DNA from: Pseudomonas sp. ok272
GTDB lineage: Bacteria > Pseudomonadota > Gammaproteobacteria > Pseudomonadales > Pseudomonadaceae
NCBI RefSeq assembly: GCF_900109995.1
Contig: NZ_FOCB01000007.1
Location: forward strand, 1-64,000
Length of the DNA stretch: 64,000 nt
Reading direction: 5' to 3'
A program made the translations under genes and the position numbers. Of this stretch, positions 58,275 to 64,000 are shown one piece after another (the first letter of the stretch is position 1; the number at the start of each line of letters is the position of its first letter). The notes beneath the pieces are model-generated. The model searched no databases. It saw only the letters and a list, made by a program, of their open reading frames with translations, and had not been told where the DNA came from.

Positions 58275-58425
58275 GCTCAGACTAGGCGTCGGCACAGCCT
58301 TTGGTTTCGGCTGCGCGCTTGTGGTTAAATACGGCGTCTTTTGCCCCGAGGCTTTGCAACGGGGCGCCCATCATAACAGGACGGCCCCGCCCAAGACAGC
58401 GGCCGTCATAGGGACGCAAGCCGCC

Positions 58426-59442
58426 ATGCAAGTGAAACACCTGCTGCTGATCGCCATCCTCGCATTGACCGCTGCTTGCTCATCGAAGGAAGTCGTAGAC
58501 GAAAACCTGAGCGAAGTTGAGCTGTACCAGCAGGCTCAGACCGATCTGGACAATAACAGCTACACCAGTGCCACAGCCAAGCTCAAGGCCCTGGAGTCGC
58601 GTTATCCCTTTGGTCGCTATGCGGATCAGGCTCAACTCGAGCTCATCTATGCGAACTACAAGAACGCCGAGCCTGAAGCGGCCAAGGCAGCTGCCGAGCG
58701 CTTCATCCGCCTGCACCCGCAGCATCCCAACGTCGATTATGCGTACTACCTCAAGGGCCTGACCTCCTTTGACCAGGACGTCGGCCTGCTGGCGCGTTTC
58801 CTGCCGCTGGACATGACCAAGCGTGATCCGGGCGCCGCACGGGATTCGTACAACGAATTCGCCCAGCTCACCAGCCGCTTCCCCAACAGCCGCTACGCGC
58901 CGGATGCCAAGCAGCGCATGATTTACCTGCGCAACCTGCTGGCCGCCTACGAGATTCACGTAGCCGACTACTACCTGACCCGTCAAGCGTACGTGGCCGC
59001 AGCCAACCGGGGTCGCTACGTGGTGGAGAACTTCCAGGAAACCCCTTCGGTCGGTGACGGCCTGGCGGTGATGGTCGAGGCCTACCAGCGCCTGCACCTG
59101 GACGAGTTGGCCAACACCAGCCTGGAAACCCTGAAGCTGAACTACCCCGACAGCCCAAGCCTGGTGGATGGCCAGTTCGTGCCACGGGTTGCCGAAGCGG
59201 ACAACCGCTCGTGGGCCAGCAAGGTCACGCTCGGCCTGATCGAGTCCAGCGCACCGTTGCCACCGGGTGAAACCCGCGCCAACCAGGACATCATGAAGCA
59301 GTACCAGGACGCCAAGGACGCCATCCCCTCCGATCTGAAGCCGGCAGATGGCGACGCCGCCCAGGAAGAAGATCACGAGGCGCTGGGCAACAACAGCGAC
59401 CGTTCGTGGTTCAGCTACATGACCTTCGGCGCCTTCGACTGA
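58426..59442 (+). CDS. bamD: BamD, outer-membrane assembly lipoprotein
   Basis: BamD is an essential part of the BAM complex that inserts beta-barrel proteins in the outer membrane. The 338-residue precursor has a lipobox (LTAAC, Cys18). Five TPR-like repeats follow (about 30-245; [22 protein letters not shown] is the typical first repeat, then [11 protein letters not shown]). The C-terminal extension (about 255-338) is longer than in E. coli BamD and rich in Asp and Glu, as in pseudomonads. It would help fold the OprD porin and the autotransporter encoded nearby. It is divergent from rluD. Confidence 0.96.
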   Translation: MQVKHLLLIAILALTAACSSKEVVDENLSEVELYQQAQTDLDNNSYTSATAKLKALESRYPFGRYADQAQLELIYANYKNAEPEAAKAAAERFIRLHPQHPNVDYAYYLKGLTSFDQDVGLLARFLPLDMTKRDPGAARDSYNEFAQLTSRFPNSRYAPDAKQRMIYLRNLLAAYEIHVADYYLTRQAYVAAANRGRYVVENFQETPSVGDGLAVMVEAYQRLHLDELANTSLETLKLNYPDSPSLVDGQFVPRVAEADNRSWASKVTLGLIESSAPLPPGETRANQDIMKQYQDAKDAIPSDLKPADGDAAQEEDHEALGNNSDRSWFSYMTFGAFD

Positions 59443-59460
59443 ATGCCCGCCAGGTAACCC

Positions 59461-59490
59461 AAAGGGAGACTTTCGAGTCTCCCTTTTTAT
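59461..59490 (+). terminator. bamD terminator
   Basis: An 11-base-pair stem aaagggagact/agtctcccttt with loop ttcg is followed by a T-run. Confidence 0.93.
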
Positions 59491-59567
59491 TTCCGCGTTT
59501 TATTGCACTGTGCGCCTGTCGCGTCCTTGGCTAAACTGGCGAATCATTCGTCGAAAAGCCGCCTGCC

Positions 59568-59801
59568 ATGCTTCGTTTACTGTTCTGGATTGCCCTGATT
59601 GCTGCTGCAGTATGGTTCTGGCGCAAGTTCAAGCGCCCCGCCAGCGCTGTTCGCCCCCCAAATGAACACGATGCCCCACCCATGGTTCGGTGCTCCCACT
59701 GCGGCGTACACCTGCCGCGCGACCGCGCCCTGAGCCTGCAACAACAGTGGTATTGCAGCCAAGCCCATCTCGAGCAGGGCCCAGGCTCCAGCCACCGCTG
59801 A
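59568..59801 (+). CDS. PP0621-family small membrane protein
   Basis: The 77-residue protein has an N-terminal membrane helix (about 2-18) followed by a basic stretch WRKFKRP. A small zinc-ribbon-like domain follows, with CSHCGVHLPRDRAL...YCSQAH, in which three Cys and a His could bind metal. It matches the PP0621 family of Pseudomonas and relatives; its function is unknown. In P. aeruginosa a gene of this type lies next to pilS-pilR; here pilS is missing and a shortened pilR-like gene follows after 28 bases. Confidence 0.8.
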   Translation: MLRLLFWIALIAAAVWFWRKFKRPASAVRPPNEHDAPPMVRCSHCGVHLPRDRALSLQQQWYCSQAHLEQGPGSSHR

Positions 59802-59829
59802 GCCATCGACCACAAACGTTAGCCCAAGG

Positions 59830-60813
59830 ATGGACACAACGTTGAAGACCCACCGCCCTCCCCCGACCGAGCGATGCCTGCTCGGCAACTCGCCCGCCAT
59901 CTGCCGCCTGCGGGCGCAGATCGACAAACTGGCCCCGAGTCTGGCCTCGGTCTACATCAGTGGCGAATCAGGCAGCGGCAAGGAGCGCGTGGCGCGCTTG
60001 ATCCACACGCAAGGACCACGCGCCAGCCAGCCATTTGTCGCGATCAACTGTGGGGCCATTCCCTCGGAACTGATGGAAAGCGAGTTTTTCGGCCATCTAA
60101 AAGGCAGCTTCAGTGGTGCCATCGAAGACAAGCCGGGGCTGTTTCAGGCGGCCAGCGGTGGCACCCTGTTGCTCGATGAAGTGGCTGACTTGCCACTGTC
60201 CATGCAGGTCAAGCTGCTGCGGACCCTTCAAGAGAAGACCATACGTTGCATCGGAGGACTGCGCGAAACCGTGGTCGATGTCCGCGTCCTCTGCGCCACC
60301 CACAAGGATCTGGGCGCAGAAGTGGCCGCCGGGCGCTTTCGCCAGGATTTGTACTATCGCTTGAACGTGATCGAGTTGCGCGTCCCGCCGCTGCGCGAGC
60401 GCCAGGACGACCTTGAGTTACTCGCCAACCATGTGCTCGAGCGGCTCGCGGCAGAACGCGACCTGCCAACGGCTCGCCTGCAAGCGCAAGCCCTGGAGGC
60501 GCTCAAGGACTATCCGTTCCCCGGCAACGTGCGCGAGCTGGAGAACATCCTCGAACGCGCGCACACCTTCTGCGAACAGCAACGGATAGACCTCGCCGAC
60601 CTGGGCCTGGCCAGCGGCAATCGCCGTGCCCCCCCTCCGCTGCCGGACCTGGTGCAGGTCGACAACCTCGAACACTACCTGGAGACCGTCGAGCGCCAGG
60701 TGATCCTCCAGGCCCTGGAAGAGACCCGCTGGAACCGTACGGCGGCCGCCCTCCGACTGAATGTCTCGCTACGTTCGCTGCGTTACCGGCTGCGAAAACT
60801 CGCGCTCGATTGA
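59830..60813 (+). CDS. Receiver-less PilR-like sigma-54 activator
   Basis: The 327-residue protein consists of an AAA+ domain (about 18-255; Walker A GESGSGKE, Walker B LLLDEVADLP) and a C-terminal Fis-type helix-turn-helix (TRWNRTAAALRLNVSLRSLRYRLRKL). From residue about 16 (CLLGNSP) on, it resembles P. aeruginosa PilR closely as I recall it, but the whole N-terminal receiver domain is absent. The sigma-54 contact loop reads GSFSGA instead of GAFTGA (PilR has GSFTGA). With no pilS nearby it is an orphan, perhaps constitutively active. The start may be ATG 59830 or TTG 59842; neither has ideal spacing. Confidence 0.85.
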   Translation: MDTTLKTHRPPPTERCLLGNSPAICRLRAQIDKLAPSLASVYISGESGSGKERVARLIHTQGPRASQPFVAINCGAIPSELMESEFFGHLKGSFSGAIEDKPGLFQAASGGTLLLDEVADLPLSMQVKLLRTLQEKTIRCIGGLRETVVDVRVLCATHKDLGAEVAAGRFRQDLYYRLNVIELRVPPLRERQDDLELLANHVLERLAAERDLPTARLQAQALEALKDYPFPGNVRELENILERAHTFCEQQRIDLADLGLASGNRRAPPPLPDLVQVDNLEHYLETVERQVILQALEETRWNRTAAALRLNVSLRSLRYRLRKLALD

Positions 60814-60822
60814 GCCATCCGT

Positions 60823-61926
60823 TCAGATTCGTCCCGCCGGCGCATACGGCGCGGGGTCGATCACCGGCGTGCGCGCCAGCAGCACATCGGCAAACAGTTG
60901 GCAGGACGCGGGCGCCAGCACCAGGCCATTGCGGTAATGCCCGCAGTTCAGCCACAACCCGTCGACCCCAGGCACCGCGCCGATGTAGGGAATGCCTTCC
61001 GGCGAGCCCGGCCGCAACCCTGCCCAGTGCCCAACCACCTGTGCCTGGGCCAACTCGGGAATTAATTCCACGGCCGATGCCTTGAGGCTTTCCAGGGCGT
61101 TTTCGGTTGGCGTCTTATCGTACCCCTCATGCTCCAGGGTACTGCCGATCAGGATGTGCCCATCGCGTCGCGGGATAGCGTAGCGACCCTTGGCCAGAAC
61201 CATGCTCGGCAGAAAGTCCGAAGCGCACTTGTAGAGAATCATCTGGCCTTTGACGGGCTCCACCGGCAACGTCAGCCCCAGCGTCTTGAGCAGTTCGCCG
61301 CTCCAGGCACCCGCGGTCAGTACCACATGGTCGCCATGGATCGGCCCGTCTGGCCCCTGGACCCCGACCACCCGCTCACCCTCACGAATGAAGCCGCTGA
61401 CTTCGCACTGCTCGTGCACGGTCACGTTCGGTAGCGCCAGCAACGCCGCCTTGAGCGACTTCACTAGGCGCGGATTGCGCACGTTGGCCACATTGGCCAT
61501 GTAGATCGCCCGGGAAAACCCTTTGCCCAATACCGGCACGGCATCGCGCACAGCGCAAACATCCACCGGGCTCAACGGACGGTTTTCCCGCCGGGCCCAC
61601 GCCAGCGCCTGGGCCTCATCTTCCAGGTCCAGCCAGTACAGCCCCGTGGTGTGAACTTCGGGATCGATACCGGTAGCGGCAAACAACCGCTGTGCCAGCT
61701 GTGGATAAAAGTCCTGCGACCAGTGTGCCAGCGCCGTCACCGCCGGGCTGTAGCGCCACGGGTAGAGCGGCGAAACAATGCCACCGCCCGCCCAGGACGA
61801 TTCCTGGCCAACGTGGGAGCGATCCAGCAGGGTCACGCTTTGCACATGGGGCGCCAGGTTAAACGCCGTCAGCAGGCCGATGACCCCGCCGCCGACAATC
61901 ACCACTTGTTGTTGCTTGGCCATCAT
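60823..61926 (-). CDS. thiO: ThiO-like glycine oxidase (FAD-dependent)
   Basis: ThiO oxidises glycine to the imine used for the thiazole part of thiamine in many bacteria. The 367-residue protein has the FAD-binding motif VVIVGGGVIGLLTAFNLA at the N-terminus, SSWAGGGIVSPLYPWRY with the flavin-contact residues, PVKGQMI and the C-terminal WAGLRPGSPEGIPYIG. It is a D-amino acid oxidase-fold protein, so a related amino-acid substrate cannot be excluded. No other thiamine genes adjoin; it lies between the pilR-like gene and pilE as in P. aeruginosa. Two tandem ATGs (61926, 61923) are possible starts. Confidence 0.88.
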   Translation of the reverse strand: MMAKQQQVVIVGGGVIGLLTAFNLAPHVQSVTLLDRSHVGQESSWAGGGIVSPLYPWRYSPAVTALAHWSQDFYPQLAQRLFAATGIDPEVHTTGLYWLDLEDEAQALAWARRENRPLSPVDVCAVRDAVPVLGKGFSRAIYMANVANVRNPRLVKSLKAALLALPNVTVHEQCEVSGFIREGERVVGVQGPDGPIHGDHVVLTAGAWSGELLKTLGLTLPVEPVKGQMILYKCASDFLPSMVLAKGRYAIPRRDGHILIGSTLEHEGYDKTPTENALESLKASAVELIPELAQAQVVGHWAGLRPGSPEGIPYIGAVPGVDGLWLNCGHYRNGLVLAPASCQLFADVLLARTPVIDPAPYAPAGRI

Positions 61927-61977
61927 CTGATCCAGAACTAAAGAGACCGTGGGCGCAAACACGCCCGAGAAGAGAAC

Positions 61978-62379
61978 TCAGCGCCCCCAGCATTCCTTGC
62001 TGGTCACGCCTTCCGCCGCATTGCTCATACCCAGCACTCCGGTGTTGGTGAGCGTGAGGTCGCCACACTTGTCACCGGCCATGCGTGAGTCAGCCTTGCG
62101 CACGGCCGTCAGCACGAAGCCCTGGTCGGCCAGGGTCGCGGTGATGGCGTACTGATCATTACCGGCACTCAAGCCCGTCGCGCCGGTGTAGGTATTGCCC
62201 TTGGAGTAGAACCGCTCCAGGACCTGCGCCTGCTCGGACAGCAACCCCGCGATCTCAGCGCGCTGGCCTTTCTTCACATACTCGGTAATCAGCGGAGCCG
62301 CTATGGTCGCCACAATACCGATGATCGCAATCACGATCATGATTTCGATCAGGGTAAAACCTCGGTTGTATCTGCGCAT
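61978..62379 (-). CDS. pilE: PilE-like minor type IV pilin
   Basis: The 133-residue prepilin has a basic leader ending RYNRG, a PilD site G-FTLIE and the hydrophobic helix MIVIAIIGIVATIAAPLITEYVKKGQRAE. The C-terminal region has two cysteines (DKCGDL and KECWGR) that could form the D-region disulfide. The sequence YSKGNTYTGAT is typical of PilE. The start ATG 62379 follows a GTGAAG ribosome binding site; a GTG at 62394 is in frame but lacks one. It is the last gene of the minor-pilin set. In P. aeruginosa pilY1 lies between pilX and pilE; here pilX abuts it. Confidence 0.9.
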   Translation of the reverse strand: MRRYNRGFTLIEIMIVIAIIGIVATIAAPLITEYVKKGQRAEIAGLLSEQAQVLERFYSKGNTYTGATGLSAGNDQYAITATLADQGFVLTAVRKADSRMAGDKCGDLTLTNTGVLGMSNAAEGVTSKECWGR

Positions 62380-62394
62380 TGCTTCACGTCTCAC

Positions 62395-62964
62395 TTACTG
62401 TATTTGTCGCCACATGATTCGGCGGCCGTTGTTGCCGCCCGTATTTTTTGCGCCATCGACGGAGGTCATGACATCGCCTGTGGACGTCTCAACCCGGCCG
62501 TCGCCTTGGGAGGCGAGTATCTTACCGTCGAACGTGGCATAGATGCTCTCCAGTACCGTTCGCGAGTGACCAACCCGGCCAACGGCCGTAATCCGGTACA
62601 ACGTCACCGGCGTATCCGCAGGAAGATTCACCGCATTTGACGCACGCCCCACACTGTCCACGCGGTAGGCACCATCGCCCGCGGCAGCCCAGCTCGCATC
62701 AGCATCGTTCGGCGGGACGCACGGCGGGACACCGACACACCCCAACACGCGATGGGCGCCGCGCTGGACAGTCCCCTCCCCCGTTCTCAGCGCCGCTTCG
62801 GCACGCTGGAAAGACTGGTTGCGCCGCATGACACTGCCGGCCAGTTTTTCCTGGAGCGTGGCGCTCTGCATCGACGACACACCGATCAAGCTCAGCAACA
62901 ACACCAGTACCAGGCTCATCAACAGCGCCATGCCCTGCTGATCAGCGCGCGTCAACGCCACCAT
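62395..62964 (-). CDS. pilX: PilX-like minor type IV pilus protein
   Basis: The 189-residue protein has the PilX pattern: a short N-terminal RADQQGMALLMSLVLVLLLSLIG hydrophobic helix with the cleavage-like G-MALL site, and the conserved SSMQSATLQEKLAGSVMRRNQSFQRAEAAL. A cysteine pair (GCVGVPPC) and a variable C-terminal part follow. PilX helps start pilus assembly with PilV, PilW and PilY1. It follows pilW after 11 bases and abuts pilE. No PilY1 gene is present. Confidence 0.9.
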   Translation of the reverse strand: MVALTRADQQGMALLMSLVLVLLLSLIGVSSMQSATLQEKLAGSVMRRNQSFQRAEAALRTGEGTVQRGAHRVLGCVGVPPCVPPNDADASWAAAGDGAYRVDSVGRASNAVNLPADTPVTLYRITAVGRVGHSRTVLESIYATFDGKILASQGDGRVETSTGDVMTSVDGAKNTGGNNGRRIMWRQIQ

Positions 62965-62975
62965 CGACCGCCCAC

Positions 62976-63686
62976 CTACAGCAACCGATTACGCAGGGCC
63001 GCGACCAGGCTGTACGTCTGGTCGCGCACACGCCCTTGCGGATCACTCAGGGTCAACCCCAACCGCACGCTGCGGATATGTGCCGGATCGACGGGATTAC
63101 TGCTGTAGCGGGAGACCGCATTGTCGCTGGCGCCCACCGCCAGGCCAAAACTCACCTCGAATGCACTGACGTTATCCACCAAGACTGCGGTTGTGGCTCC
63201 GTTATCGCTCACCCTCAGTATTTGCCCGTTGTTGAAGCGATAGGCCAGTCGCCGGATCGCAAACCCCCATTGCCCGACAGCCGGTGCACGCGAGCCCGTG
63301 TAGGCGGTTGCCGTGGTTTGGCAGTCGGTAACCACTGTCCATGTCGGCGCCGTACCTGGGTTGCCTACGTCCGCAGTGACCAGGGTCAACTTGCGGGCCT
63401 GTTGATCCCAACGGATGGGCGCCAGATGACTGGCCGTGAAATCACCCGCCGAACTGGCATCGGTGACCACCCGCAAACAGCCGAACATTCCCACCATGCG
63501 GATCTCCTGTAGCAGTTTGCCCAGGACAAATCGCGCGTCTTCCTGCATGCCGGCGGCGAGACGCTGACTGACGTAGGTACTTTTCGCCGCAATAAACACC
63601 TGCACCATGCCCACCACCACACTCAGGCTGATCGCGAGTGCGAGCATCAATTCGATCAGCGTAAACCCACGCTGGCAACGGCTCAT
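62976..63686 (-). CDS. pilW: PilW-like minor type IV pilus protein
   Basis: The 236-residue prepilin has the leader MSRCQRG, cleavage site G-FTLIE, hydrophobic helix LMLALAISLSVVVGMVQVFIA and the PilW hallmark RLAAGMQEDARFVLGKLLQEIRMVGMFGC. Later, two cysteine residues (GCLRVV and VTDCQTT) may pair. PilW is part of the pilus-tip initiation complex. Its start overlaps the pilV stop by four bases, so translation is coupled, and pilX follows. Confidence 0.92.
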   Translation of the reverse strand: MSRCQRGFTLIELMLALAISLSVVVGMVQVFIAAKSTYVSQRLAAGMQEDARFVLGKLLQEIRMVGMFGCLRVVTDASSAGDFTASHLAPIRWDQQARKLTLVTADVGNPGTAPTWTVVTDCQTTATAYTGSRAPAVGQWGFAIRRLAYRFNNGQILRVSDNGATTAVLVDNVSAFEVSFGLAVGASDNAVSRYSSNPVDPAHIRSVRLGLTLSDPQGRVRDQTYSLVAALRNRLL

Positions 63687-64000
63687 CGCGCCGCCTCGGA
63701 ATCGACGCCAGCGCGACTGCTCAGGAGTAAGCTGCGACGCCCCCCAGCGGTGCCGGCTGCCCGCGAGTCATCCCAGGTGATCGCGAGCGTATACAGGCCC
63801 TGGTCCTGGCGGATGTGGCCCGTGGCGCTCGGACCACCGAAACCCAGGACACTCTGGTTAAAGTCATGCACGTCCTGATGATGGACGGGCGCCTGTCCCC
63901 CCGCGCCGGGTGACGCCAGGGCGTAGTCGGCCCCCGAGTTGGCGCGGATCCGGTCCAGCATGGCGTAGGCTATGAAACTCGCCTGGGTACTCATCAACGC
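63683..64000 (-). CDS. pilV: PilV-like minor pilin, C-terminal part (gene runs off the right end)
   Basis: Only the last 105 or so codons are in the window; the start and the prepilin helix lie beyond 64000. The visible part has the PilV pattern ASFIAYAMLDRIRANSGADYA followed by GLYTLAITWDDSRA. The frame is open to the window edge (codon at 63998-64000), so the TTG/ATG near 63994-63997 is not the true start. The stop overlaps the pilW start by four bases. The N-terminal half cannot be judged. Confidence 0.85.
   Translation of the reverse strand, partial: ALMSTQASFIAYAMLDRIRANSGADYALASPGAGGQAPVHHQDVHDFNQSVLGFGGPSATGHIRQDQGLYTLAITWDDSRAAGTAGGRRSLLLSSRAGVDSEAAR

Overview
The window is chromosomal DNA of a fluorescent pseudomonad, most likely the Pseudomonas fluorescens group. 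GC and GC3 are high. Gene order follows stretches of the Pseudomonas chromosome that I know from P. aeruginosa: msrQP-pssA-ilvCHI-mrcB; dksA-gluQRS-cbrAB-crcZ-pcnB-folK-panBC-pgi; pilCD-coaE-yacG; ndh-tRNAs-clpB-pgeF-rluD-bamD. REP-type palindromes typical of P. fluorescens (gctcgcgagc/gtgggagc cores) lie in several intergenic gaps. No prophage, insertion sequence or CRISPR array was seen.

Layout. 1-92: on the minus strand, a promoter resembling an rRNA operon P1, so an rrn operon probably lies just off the left end. 93-9,992 (minus): methionine sulfoxide repair (msrPQ), pssA, branched-chain amino acid synthesis (ilvI-ilvH-ilvC) and the PBP1b operon (mrcB-lpoP-yqcC). 10,109-12,591 (plus): a kinase-like fusion, a pentapeptide-repeat protein and a TfoX-C protein. 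12,660-15,692: iron block, with Fur-controlled sRNA PrrF next to the haem importer hmuTUV. 15,693-19,954: Rieske protein, sfsA, aminotransferase, dksA, gluQRS and a 58-codon membrane protein overlapping cbrA. 19,938-24,920: the CbrA/CbrB carbon-nitrogen two-component system and its sigma-54 target sRNA crcZ. 25,059-30,947: pcnB, folK, panB, panC, pgi. 31,016-37,212: MpaB-like oxygenase, RlmI-like methyltransferase, AsmA-like DUF748 protein, BON protein, pilA. 37,451-41,320: pilC, pilD, coaE, yacG and two less-known genes. 41,397-50,578: an accessory block with a LysR regulator, a benzoate-uptake operon (benK-benE-porin-chemoreceptor) and a frameshifted autotransporter. 50,648-59,801: DUF1780, DUF3094, ndh, four tRNAs, clpB, pgeF, rluD, bamD and a PP0621-family gene. 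59,830-64,000: a receiver-less PilR-like activator, thiO and the minor pilin genes pilE-X-W-V; pilV runs off the right end.

How it fits together. Three themes recur. (1) Catabolite control: CbrAB drives crcZ from a -24/-12 promoter. CrcZ carries repeated Hfq/Crc-binding CA motifs, and the same motif sits at the ribosome binding sites of benK and the BenF-like porin 20 kb away. (2) Iron: a Fur box overlaps the prrF promoter and another lies upstream of hmuT. (3) Type IV pili look reduced: pilB, pilS and pilY1 are missing from their usual places and the PilR homologue lacks its receiver domain, yet pilA keeps a sigma-54-type promoter.

The most interesting signals are the benzoate uptake/chemoreception operon with paired BenR/XylS-type sites and no catabolic genes, the truncated PilR with the patchwork pilus gene set, and the single-base frameshift in the autotransporter.
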